Source of the DNA: Chryseobacterium viscerum
GTDB lineage: Bacteria > Bacteroidota > Bacteroidia > Flavobacteriales > Weeksellaceae
Direction of reading: 5' to 3'
DNA: 64,000 nucleotides
Assembly (NCBI RefSeq): GCF_025949665.1
Contig: NZ_JAPDFT010000001.1
Span: forward strand, 2,914,001-2,978,000
A program made the translations under genes and the position numbers. This document shows positions 20,977 through 27,440 of the stretch, in pieces (position 1 is the first letter of the stretch; each line of letters opens with the position of its first letter). Under the pieces are notes generated by a model. The model had not been told where the DNA came from. It searched no databases and worked only from the letters and a program-made list of their open reading frames with translations.

Positions 20977-21336
20977 ATGAAAATACAGTTAAAACTTGAA
21001 TACACAGCATTTCTGTTATTAGGAGCCTATGCTTTTGCCCAAACAGGATATTCATGGTGGTGGTTTGCAGGACTATTCCTTGCACCGGACATTTCAATGC
21101 TGGGATATACTGTTAATAATAAAGCAGGGGCTTTTTTCTATAATCTCTTCCATCATTTTGGAGTGGCTATCATTGTTTATTTTGCAGGAACAGCCTTATC
21201 CCTTCCCTATTTACAGATGATTGGAGCCATTTTATTTTCTCATTCCGCTTTTGACAGAATTCTGGGCTATGGATTGAAATATCCGGATAGTTTTCAGAAT
21301 ACGCATTTGGGGAAAATTGGGAAGAAGGCTGAGTAG
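20977..21336 (+). CDS. DUF4260 family membrane protein
   Basis: 119 residues with about four hydrophobic helices. The LEYTAFLLLGAYAFAQ start, FLAPDISMLGY, AFFYNLFHHFGVAI and the terminal HSAFDRILGYGLKYPDSFQNTHLG are the conserved blocks of DUF4260. The several conserved His and Asp residues lie near helix ends. Function unknown. Monocistronic. Confidence 0.88.
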   Translation: MKIQLKLEYTAFLLLGAYAFAQTGYSWWWFAGLFLAPDISMLGYTVNNKAGAFFYNLFHHFGVAIIVYFAGTALSLPYLQMIGAILFSHSAFDRILGYGLKYPDSFQNTHLGKIGKKAE

Positions 21337-21351
21337 GAATGTTGTAAACCT

Positions 21352-21400
21352 CCCCTTCAAAAATTCTTTGAATTTTCGCCCACCCTCAAGGGAGGGGAAT
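21352..21400. repeat. Twin-hairpin repeat, copy 1
   Basis: CAAAAATTC-TTT-GAATTTTcG forms one hairpin and CCACCCTCAAGGGAGGGG a second. Nearly the same 50 bp occurs at 58845-58894, 37 kb away, so this is a dispersed REP-like element. Confidence 0.75.
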
Positions 21401-21474
21401 TTTCGCTCCCTAGGTTGATATTTTTGTGAGGATTGAATTTCTGTTGATGCTTTTCTTGTTAGATTAATGTCTCT

Positions 21475-21546
21475 GGATTCCTATGGAATGACACAATTGT
21501 GACGATAGTCTATCCATGCAACTTCTCATTCCGTCGGAATCTAAAT
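21475..21546. repeat. Inverted-repeat element of the GGATTCCTA family, copy 1
   Basis: GGATTCCTATGGAATGACA at the left and TCTCATTCCGTCGGAATCT at the right are imperfect inverse complements around about 34 bases. The copy at 41620-41690 is better conserved and shares the central GTCTATnCATnCA words. The rest of 21337-21670 shows no gene. Confidence 0.7.
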
Positions 21547-21671
21547 ATTCTTTTATTATAACATGAAAATCAAAGATTTTAAGAAATTTAAGTATACTTC
21601 TCAACCATTTAGTAATTTCTTAAAGAAACTTTTGTTCTTTTACGGTTAAAAATCCCTTGTTATGTAAAAAT

Positions 21672-21702
21672 AAAAAAGCAACCTCTTTCGAAGTTGCTTT
21701 TT
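21672..21702 (-). terminator. rpsO terminator
   Basis: On the minus strand AAAAAGCAACTTC, loop, GAGGTTGCTTTTTT: a stable stem followed by a T run, 21 bases after the rpsO stop. Confidence 0.82.
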
Positions 21703-21722
21703 ATTTTGAAAATCTTTATAGA

Positions 21723-21992
21723 TTATTTTCTTAAACCTAATGCAGCAATAATAGCTCTATATCTTGCGATATCTTTCTTTTTAAGGTAATCTAATAAACT
21801 TTTTCTCTTACCTACCAATTTCACTAGAGATCTCTCTGTGTTGAAATCGTGACGGTTAGCCTTTAAGTGCTGAGATAAGTGGTTGATTCTGAAAGTGAAA
21901 AGAGCGATTTGTCCTTCTGCGCTTCCTGTGTCCTGTGCAGATTTTCCATGTTGTGCGAAAATTTCCTGCTTTTTGTCTGTTGTTAAGTACAT
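21723..21992 (-). CDS. rpsO: 30S ribosomal protein S15
   Basis: 89 residues, the exact usual length of uS15. Characteristic segments are KQEIFAQHGKSAQDTGSAEGQIALFTFRINHLSQHLK and LVGKRKSLLDYLKKKDIARYRAIIAALGLRK. It binds 16S rRNA in the platform of the small subunit. In many bacteria rpsO precedes pnp; here they are 3 kb apart on the same strand with other genes between. Confidence 0.98.
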   Translation of the reverse strand: MYLTTDKKQEIFAQHGKSAQDTGSAEGQIALFTFRINHLSQHLKANRHDFNTERSLVKLVGKRKSLLDYLKKKDIARYRAIIAALGLRK

Positions 21993-22027
21993 TCCAATAT
22001 TGTTTAATGATTATTATGTAACGGGTG

Positions 22028-22057
22028 CAAAATTACGACTATTTTTTGATTCTGCAA
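22028..22057 (-). promoter_or_regulatory. rpsO promoter
   Basis: On the minus strand TTG (22057-22055), a 19-bp spacer and TAATTTTG (22035-22028) match the flavobacterial consensus. The leader before rpsO would be about 30 nt. Confidence 0.62.
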
Positions 22058-22165
22058 ACATTATTGATTTCATAAATCAAATTTGATAGAAAAAAATGTT
22101 AAAAATTTCTTAATAAATTTTATGCAATCCAACGAAAAGGCAGTAATTTTGCATTCGGATTACAA

Positions 22166-22714
22166 ATGAAAAAAATTATATTCTTTACAGCAATTACTAC
22201 TTTTTTATTTATCGGCATTACTTCGGTAAAAGCTCAGAAAGCCGCTGATGACAAAATAAAAAAAGTTCTATACTTCAATCCCGAGGTAGAGCCTGATATT
22301 GATGAGATAAAAGATCCTACCAACAATGCATTCTTTGACGCTGTTTCCGATAATTTCAGCAGCAGAAGAAATAAAATGCTCCGGGCGGAAGTTCAGGTTC
22401 CCTTTGATAGCATAGATAAGCAGACAATTGCAGATTACTGCATCAATAACGATGCTGATTTTGCGATTGTTTCCAAAGTACGCTATTTCAAAGTAGGTCT
22501 GGGAAAATATGTTTTTTCCAATCAGGTAGTTGTCAGCATGAAACTTTTTGGTTCCGACGGCAATCTTGTTACGGAAACAGACTATGACACTTACCGAAAA
22601 AATATGCGCCTGCTGGGTTCAACAGTAAACTCCATTAAAATAGGAACTGAAGGAGCCATAAAGGGAATCCTAAAAAAACTAAAAAAACTGAAGCCAACGG
22701 AAGCTGAGCTTTGA
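22166..22714 (+). CDS. Secreted protein of unknown function
   Basis: 182 residues. A signal peptide (MKKIIFFTAITTFLFIGITSVKAQ, cut about residue 24) leads to a mature domain of about 155 residues with mixed alpha/beta appearance: KKVLYFNPEVEPDIDEI, ADYCINNDADFAIVSKVRYFKVGLGKYVFSNQVVVSMKLFGSDG, then a basic GILKKLKKLKP tail. The text recalls periplasmic LpoB/GNA1162-like folds only loosely, and I do not assign a family. TAATTTTG at 22144-22151 may be its -7 box. Monocistronic. Confidence 0.75.
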   Translation: MKKIIFFTAITTFLFIGITSVKAQKAADDKIKKVLYFNPEVEPDIDEIKDPTNNAFFDAVSDNFSSRRNKMLRAEVQVPFDSIDKQTIADYCINNDADFAIVSKVRYFKVGLGKYVFSNQVVVSMKLFGSDGNLVTETDYDTYRKNMRLLGSTVNSIKIGTEGAIKGILKKLKKLKPTEAEL

Positions 22715-22814
22715 GTTTAAGGTTGGAATATAAGACTTTTGATGATCAATGGTCAATTTTGCTTCGCAAGTCAATTGTGAATTTTTGTGATGTGCCCAAT
22801 GTACATACCAAACA

Positions 22815-22889
22815 AATTCATAATTCATAATTCATAATTCATAATTCATAATTCATAATTCATAATTCATAATTCATAATTCATAATTC
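22815..22889. repeat. 7-bp microsatellite AATTCAT, about 10.7 copies
   Basis: The unit AATTCAT repeats without interruption for 75 bp. It lies about 90 bp upstream of the first cysteine-rich peptide gene, in the spacer after the secreted unknown protein. Perfect unit conservation means copy number probably varies between strains. Confidence 0.9.
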
Positions 22890-22980
22890 TTTTATAGACG
22901 TCATCCTGCAGATTATCTACATGTATATCAACACTTTGAACACTTTCATTAGTTTAGTTTTATCTTAAATCTAAATGATT

Positions 22981-23136
22981 ATGAAAAATTCAAATTTAAA
23001 AAGACTGAGCAGAAACAGTCAGAAAGAAGTCTTAGGAAGTATTGTACGTCTTCAGAAATGTCAATATCATTTTGAATGTCCGGGTGGATCATGCTGTCAC
23101 AGAGTATGTGTAGCTTATCCATGTCCTGAATTATAA
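22981..23136 (+). CDS. Cysteine-rich GG-leader peptide 1 (bacteriocin-like)
   Basis: 51 residues. The leader MKNSNLKRLSRNSQKEVLGS ends in Gly-Ser, followed by a core with C-x5-C-x4-C-C-x3-C-x4-C (Cys at 28, 34, 39, 40, 44 and 49, within one position). The core contains ECPGGSCCHRVCVAYPCPEL. A basic residue precedes the first Cys, as in all five paralogues. An in-frame ATG at 22975 could add two residues. Leaders like this, annotated in Chryseobacterium as bacteriocin-like, are thought to be cut after the double-glycine-type site by peptidase-containing exporters. Closed by its own terminator (23154-23190). Function unknown. Confidence 0.8.
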   Translation: MKNSNLKRLSRNSQKEVLGSIVRLQKCQYHFECPGGSCCHRVCVAYPCPEL

Positions 23137-23153
23137 ATATTTTCATGTTAAAT

Positions 23154-23190
23154 AAAGCACTTGTTTATACTTATAAACAGGTGCTTTTTA
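23154..23190 (+). terminator. Terminator after peptide 1
   Basis: AAAGCACTTGTTTATA pairs with TATAAACAGGTGCTTT over 16 positions (one G-T), followed by T-rich sequence. Confidence 0.85.
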
Positions 23191-23297
23191 ATGCAAAACA
23201 CTTTATAAACAACTGATTAACAATTAAATATTTTCACCAAATAAGGAATTAATAAATATTTTTTACTATTTTAGTTCAATATTAAAATTTAAATCTC

Positions 23298-23438
23298 ATG
23301 AAAAATCTAAAGAAACTCAGCCGGGAAAAATCTAAGCAAATCAATGGAGGATCCATTGAAAGATGCAGTGACAGTAATCCATGTGCCGTAGGATATTGCT
23401 GCTATGGCATTTGCTCACCATTCATCTGTCTTGAATAA
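23298..23438 (+). CDS. Cysteine-rich GG-leader peptide 2
   Basis: 46 residues. The leader MKNLKKLSREKSKQINGG has a true double glycine at 17-18, followed by SIER and the core C-SDSNP-C-AVGY-CC-YGI-C-SPFI-C-LE. The cysteine spacing 5-4-0-3-4 is identical to peptides 1, 3 and 4. The upstream sequence (23227-23280) is duplicated before peptide 4 (23703-23757), so it probably holds the promoter of a two-gene unit with peptide 3. Too short for routine gene calling. Confidence 0.8.
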   Translation: MKNLKKLSREKSKQINGGSIERCSDSNPCAVGYCCYGICSPFICLE

Positions 23439-23477
23439 AAATATAAAACTTAACTAACTCACATAAAATCAAATTTC

Positions 23478-23624
23478 ATGAAAAATCTAAAAAAACTCAG
23501 CAGACAAGTACAAAAGGAAATTAAAGGCAGCGGGCCTTTCAAAAGATGTACGGAACATTACGAATGTCCGGGCGGATCATGTTGTCATAACATCTGCGTT
23601 CTAAATCCATGTCCCCTGGAATAA
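23478..23624 (+). CDS. Cysteine-rich GG-leader peptide 3
   Basis: 48 residues. The leader MKNLKKLSRQVQKEIKGS is followed by GPFKR and the core C-TEHYE-C-PGGS-CC-HNI-C-VLNP-C-PLE. Its core is closest to peptide 1 (shared ECPGGSCCH and PCP end), while its leader is closest to peptide 2. Forty bases separate it from the peptide 2 stop with no terminator between; a strong terminator follows at 23641. Confidence 0.8.
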   Translation: MKNLKKLSRQVQKEIKGSGPFKRCTEHYECPGGSCCHNICVLNPCPLE

Positions 23625-23640
23625 TATATGATCATTACAG

Positions 23641-23667
23641 ACACCTGCACTTGTAGGTGTTTTTTTA
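23641..23667 (+). terminator. Terminator after peptide 3
   Basis: ACACCTgCACTTGtAGGTGT hairpin with seven T following. Confidence 0.85.
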
Positions 23668-23772
23668 TTTAAAAAAATAAATAAAATATTGATTTATAGT
23701 AAAATATTTTCACCACAAAATGAATAATATAAAAATATTTACTATTTTAGTTTCACATTAAATCCAAACTAT

Positions 23773-23922
23773 ATGAAAAACTTAAAGAAACTCAGCAGAG
23801 AAGCTGCAAAACAAATCAATGGTGGTATCGGCCCCTTCAGATGCAGTATAACAAGACCATGTTCTGTGGGATATTGCTGCAATGGAGAATGTCTTGATCA
23901 TGACTGTCCGATAGAGCCTTAA
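23773..23922 (+). CDS. Cysteine-rich GG-leader peptide 4
   Basis: 49 residues. The leader MKNLKKLSREAAKQINGG is followed by IGPFR and the core C-SITRP-C-SVGY-CC-NGE-C-LDHD-C-PIEP. It is nearest to peptide 2 (VGYCC and nearly identical leader). The core is more acidic after the CC pair (GEC, DHD), unlike the neutral peptides 1 and 3. First gene of the third unit; its upstream region is a duplicate of that before peptide 2. Confidence 0.8.
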   Translation: MKNLKKLSREAAKQINGGIGPFRCSITRPCSVGYCCNGECLDHDCPIEP

Positions 23923-23943
23923 TCTTAACTATATTTGATCACC

Positions 23944-24105
23944 ATGAAGAATTCAAATCTTAAGAGGCTGAACAGGCTGGAGCAAAAAAATATTAAAGGA
24001 AGCGGAGTAAAAAAGTGTGGTGACAATTCTGATTGCGGACCATACCAATGCTGTACAAACGCTGTCTGTACATACATTCCTACTTCAGAATGTGAACCAA
24101 TTTAA
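23944..24105 (+). CDS. Cysteine-rich GG-leader peptide 5, divergent spacing
   Basis: 53 residues. The leader MKNSNLKRLNRLEQKNIKGS resembles that of peptide 1. The core is C-GDNSD-C-GPYQ-CC-TNAV-C-TYIPTSE-C-EPI, so the last two loops are 4 and 7 residues instead of 3 and 4, while the first three spacings are kept. It starts 21 bases after the peptide 4 stop and is followed by a terminator at 24135. Loop-length change with a fixed cysteine order is what one expects in a cystine-knot family. Confidence 0.8.
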   Translation: MKNSNLKRLNRLEQKNIKGSGVKKCGDNSDCGPYQCCTNAVCTYIPTSECEPI

Positions 24106-24134
24106 AGAATATTGGAATTTTAAATTTAATTTTT

Positions 24135-24161
24135 GACATCCGTTCCGACGGGTGTTTTTTT
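24135..24161 (+). terminator. Terminator after peptide 5
   Basis: ACATCCGT-TCC-GACGGGTGT stem with seven T following. Confidence 0.83.
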
Positions 24162-24213
24162 GCTCTTATACTGAAGCACTAAACTTTAATTAATCCTTAA
24201 TTTTCCCAGTTTA

Positions 24214-24245
24214 TTGCTTAGTCTTAAAAATTTGAATTATTTTTG
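24214..24245 (+). promoter_or_regulatory. mgtE promoter
   Basis: TTG at 24214-24216 and TATTTTTG at 24238-24245, 21-bp spacer. The predicted start near 24250 leaves about 20 nt before the TTG start codon of mgtE. Confidence 0.5.
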
Positions 24246-24268
24246 CATATCCAAAAAAAATTCACGTT

Positions 24269-25591
24269 TTGAATTCTAGAGACGAACTTATCTTCAACCC
24301 TGCCGATATTGCCGAAACTCTCAGCGAACTTCCTGCTGATGAGAGGCTGCTTGCGTTCCTGAAGGTTCCGAAAGAGTACAAAGCAGAAGTTTTTTCACAC
24401 CTTGACCCTGATTTTCAAGAAGATACCATCAGAAGTATCGGAAGCGATGAGGTTTCTGAAATTCTGAATGCAATGACTCCGGATGACAGGACCGCTCTTT
24501 TCGAGGACTTCCCGGATGAGCTTATCAAATATTCCATCAATCATCTTAACCCGCAGGAAAGAAGAATTGCTTTAAAGCTTCTTGGCTACAACTCAGATTC
24601 TATTGCCCGTCTGATGACTCCTTATTATATTCAGATCCGTAAGGAATGGACGGTAAAAAGGTGTCTTCAGCAGATCAAAAAGGTAGGAAAAAGAGTGGAA
24701 ACCATGAACTATCTATATGTGGTGGATGAAAGAAACCGCCTGATTGATGACCTTGCTATCGGAACTTTACTGTTGGAAGAGGAAGACACGCTGGTTTCTG
24801 ATATCACAGACAATCATTTCGTGGCGATTACCACTACAACTTCCAAAGAAGACGCGGTGACTTATTTCGAAAAGTATGACCGTGGCGCTCTTCCCATTAT
24901 TACGGAAGCCGGTGTGCTGGTAGGAATTGTAACGATTGATGATATCCTCGATCAGATTGAACAACAGAATACGGAAGATATTCAGAAGTTCGGGGGATTG
25001 GAAGCATTGGATCTTCCCTATACACAGACCTCATGGACTGAAATGATCAAAAAAAGGGCAACCTGGCTGATCATCTTATTCGTTTCGGAAATGCTGACAG
25101 CTTCTGCAATGGGCTATTTTGATAAAGAAATTGAGAAAGCTGTTGTGCTGGCCTTATTTGTTCCGTTGATTATTTCCAGTGGAGGAAATTCCGGATCGCA
25201 GGCAGCAACGTTGATTATTCGTGCAATGGCGCTTCAGGAGATCAGTCTTAAGGACTGGTGGTATGTCATGAAAAAGGAAATTATCTCCGGATTATGTCTT
25301 GGAGCTATTTTGGGAGTAATTGGTTTTATAAGAATTATGCTTTGGCAGCAGATTGGTCTTTTTGATTATGGCCAATATTGGGTTTATGTCGGATTAAGTG
25401 TTTCTGTTTCCCTGATTGCCATTGTATTGTGGGGAACACTATCCGGTTCTATGATCCCGTTTGTCTTAAAGAAATTAAATCTTGACCCAGCTACCTCTTC
25501 TGCTCCTTTTGTAGCAACATTGGTGGATGTTACAGGACTTATTATCTATTTTACTGTAGCCGGACTTTTCTTAACCGGAAAACTTTTGTAA
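24269..25591 (+). CDS. mgtE: Magnesium transporter MgtE
   Basis: 440 residues. MgtE is a Mg2+ channel gated by cytoplasmic domains. The N domain (about 1-115; [40 protein letters not shown]) is followed by a CBS pair (about 120-245; [39 protein letters not shown]) and a five-helix membrane domain with [19 protein letters not shown] and the pore-region [24 protein letters not shown]. The reading frame starts at a TTG (24269); no ATG fits the N domain, so an unusual start codon is likely. Length is normal. Confidence 0.93.
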   Translation: MNSRDELIFNPADIAETLSELPADERLLAFLKVPKEYKAEVFSHLDPDFQEDTIRSIGSDEVSEILNAMTPDDRTALFEDFPDELIKYSINHLNPQERRIALKLLGYNSDSIARLMTPYYIQIRKEWTVKRCLQQIKKVGKRVETMNYLYVVDERNRLIDDLAIGTLLLEEEDTLVSDITDNHFVAITTTTSKEDAVTYFEKYDRGALPIITEAGVLVGIVTIDDILDQIEQQNTEDIQKFGGLEALDLPYTQTSWTEMIKKRATWLIILFVSEMLTASAMGYFDKEIEKAVVLALFVPLIISSGGNSGSQAATLIIRAMALQEISLKDWWYVMKKEIISGLCLGAILGVIGFIRIMLWQQIGLFDYGQYWVYVGLSVSVSLIAIVLWGTLSGSMIPFVLKKLNLDPATSSAPFVATLVDVTGLIIYFTVAGLFLTGKLL

Positions 25592-25617
25592 TTTTAGGCA
25601 TCATCTAACATGCCAAT

Positions 25618-26358
25618 ATGAAAATCGTCTCACTTGTACCCTCTATTACTGAGGCTTTATTTGACCTTGGACTCACCGAAAATGAAGTGATCGGGAGAAC
25701 AAAATTCTGCATTCACCCTCAGGATAAAATAAAAAATGTATCAGTAATCGGCGGGACCAAAAATATCAATATTGAGAAAATAAAAATGCTGCAGCCGGAT
25801 CTCATTCTTGCCAATAAGGAAGAGAATGTAAAAGATCAGGTAGAAGCTTTGATGGATGACTTCAAGGTAATGGTCACCAATGTAGAAACGATTGAGGACA
25901 ATTATTACCTGCTTAAAAGTCTTGGAAAACTTTTCGGAAAGGAAGAAAGAGCCCAGCTTTTTAATCTTAAAATATATGAAATCCTGAGCCAGGCCAAGCT
26001 GGAAACACCTGTGAAAGCAGCCTATCTTATCTGGAAGAACCCTTATATGACCATTGGTTCAGATACGTTTATTCATAGGATTTTATCAGAGATTGGCTTT
26101 GAGAATATTTTCAAGGATAAAACCCGTTACCCTCAAATTACGACTGAAGATCTTGCAGATGCAGATGTCATCATGCTTTCTTCTGAACCGTTTCCGTTTA
26201 AAGAAAAACATATTGAAGAACTGCAGGCTTTCTTTCCTGATAAAAAGATAATGATCGTAGATGGTGAAGCATTTTCCTGGTATGGAACTCATATTGCGAA
26301 ATGTGAAAATTATTTTAAAGACCTTCTTGCTGAAATTCACCTGATGCAGCAAAGCTAA
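25618..26358 (+). CDS. BtuF-like helical-backbone binding protein without signal peptide
   Basis: 246 residues of the metal/cobalamin/siderophore-binding periplasmic fold: MKIVSLVPSITEALFDLGL, VIGRTKFCIHPQDKI, VIGGTKNINIEKIKMLQPDLILANKEEN and SDTFIHRILSEIGFENIF. Relatives are ABC transporter binding proteins, but this copy begins directly at the first beta-strand and lacks a secretion signal or lipobox, so it may be cytoplasmic. No permease or ATPase is adjacent; it follows mgtE by 26 bp and precedes a cupin. Ligand unknown. Confidence 0.82.
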   Translation: MKIVSLVPSITEALFDLGLTENEVIGRTKFCIHPQDKIKNVSVIGGTKNINIEKIKMLQPDLILANKEENVKDQVEALMDDFKVMVTNVETIEDNYYLLKSLGKLFGKEERAQLFNLKIYEILSQAKLETPVKAAYLIWKNPYMTIGSDTFIHRILSEIGFENIFKDKTRYPQITTEDLADADVIMLSSEPFPFKEKHIEELQAFFPDKKIMIVDGEAFSWYGTHIAKCENYFKDLLAEIHLMQQS

Positions 26359-26399
26359 TTTTTTGACCATCAACTTTAAACCTTAAACTTTAAACTCAC

Positions 26400-26867
26400 A
26401 TGTCTGATACAGTTATATTATCTGAAGGAGCAGAATTCGATCACATTATTCGGGAAGTTTCAAAATACATCAATCTTTACGTAATGGCATTTGAAAAGAA
26501 TGAACGCACCATTACACAAATGGATAAACGTGAGAATATGTATGGTGGAAACGGAACTGTATATATGCTGCAGATGTTTGATCAGAAGGAATTAGCTCAT
26601 AATCGTCTGGCTGCTTATATGGTTTTGTTGAATAAAGGTGATGAATCCGGATTTCATACGCATAATCAAAGAAATGAGCAGGAACTGTACGTAGTAGTGC
26701 ATGGAACCGGAGAATATCGTGAAAGAGCTGGTGTTGAGGGGCCTATACGAAAGAAAATTCTTCAGAAAGGAGATATTACGGCTATTAATTCTATAGGTTA
26801 CCATTCTATTGAAAATACGGGAGATGAGCCTTTAATCATGTTTGTTATTACCACTTATAATCTATAG
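26400..26867 (+). CDS. Cupin domain protein
   Basis: 155 residues. A single cupin: motif 1 is SGFHTHNQRNEQELYVVVHGTGEYRE (two His and a Glu as metal ligands), and motif 2 is GDITAINSIGYHSIENTGDEPL with the third His. About 60 N-terminal residues precede the barrel. The fold holds a metal and serves enzymes and binding proteins alike; no substrate can be read. Possibly co-transcribed with the BtuF-like gene 41 bp upstream. Confidence 0.85.
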   Translation: MSDTVILSEGAEFDHIIREVSKYINLYVMAFEKNERTITQMDKRENMYGGNGTVYMLQMFDQKELAHNRLAAYMVLLNKGDESGFHTHNQRNEQELYVVVHGTGEYRERAGVEGPIRKKILQKGDITAINSIGYHSIENTGDEPLIMFVITTYNL

Positions 26868-26920
26868 TTTATGAATAGTAAGGCCGGGAATCTCCGGTTG
26901 TATACTCTATTTCAAAACTC

Positions 26921-26950
26921 ATAAAAAACTCCGACTATAAAAGCCGGAGT
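26921..26950 (-). terminator. Terminator for the fRMsr-like operon
   Basis: On the minus strand ACTCCGGCTTTTATAGTCGGAGTTTTTT: six-base stem and T run, about 30 bases after the stop at 26978. Confidence 0.65.
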
Positions 26951-26977
26951 CTATATTATATTCGGATTGAAATTCAA

Positions 26978-27427
26978 TTACAAAACTTTAGAAACTTCGT
27001 TACAAAGCCATTCTAATAATTCGCGGTCCTCATTGGTGAAAGGATCTACTGTATGGGAATCAATATCAATCTGTCCGACATTTTTTCCGTCTTTAAAGAT
27101 AGGAACTACAATCTCAGCTTTTGTATCAATAGAGCAGCTTAAATAATTGCTTTCTTCGTTCACATCAGGAACTACAAATGTTTCATTGGAAACCGCAACC
27201 TGTCCGCAAATTCCTTTACCGTAAGGAATAATGGTATGATCTGTTGGTGCTCCTACATAAGGGCCTAAAATTAATTCTTCCTTATCTCCGTTTTTGAAAT
27301 AGAAACCTGTCCAGTTGAAGTAAGAGATTTCCTGATCCAACAAGTGACAAACTTTTTCAAGTTTTTCTTCTGTATTATGTTTAGGACTTTCAAGAATTGA
27401 GGAAAGTCTTTTCTTTAATTCTGACAT
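26978..27427 (-). CDS. GAF-domain protein, free methionine-R-sulfoxide reductase-like
   Basis: 149 residues. The single GAF domain matches fRMsr: ISYFNWTGFYF, LILGPYVGAPTDHTIIPYGKGICGQVAVSN, VVPDVNEESNYLSCSIDTKAEIVVPI, GQIDIDSH. Such enzymes reduce free methionine-R-sulfoxide. Cys74 and Cys98 are spaced as E. coli Cys94 and the nucleophile Cys118, while the position of Cys84 is His64. Thus two of the three family cysteines are kept; activity is likely but not certain. The gene starts 13 bp after the stop of the upstream conserved unknown gene. Confidence 0.8.
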   Translation of the reverse strand: MSELKKRLSSILESPKHNTEEKLEKVCHLLDQEISYFNWTGFYFKNGDKEELILGPYVGAPTDHTIIPYGKGICGQVAVSNETFVVPDVNEESNYLSCSIDTKAEIVVPIFKDGKNVGQIDIDSHTVDPFTNEDRELLEWLCNEVSKVL

Positions 27428-27440
27428 TGTATATATTTTT

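Noticed and set aside
21560..21646. 28-codon frame MKIKDFKKFKYTSQPF
   Set aside because: Low-complexity AT-rich sequence inside a repeat-bearing spacer, no terminator or promoter of its own; probably chance.
22815..22889. CRISPR or iteron origin
   Set aside because: A pure 7-bp microsatellite with no spacers and no replication gene nearby.
25618..26358. Complete BtuFCD-type uptake operon
   Set aside because: Only the binding-protein-like gene is present, without signal peptide, permease or ATPase.
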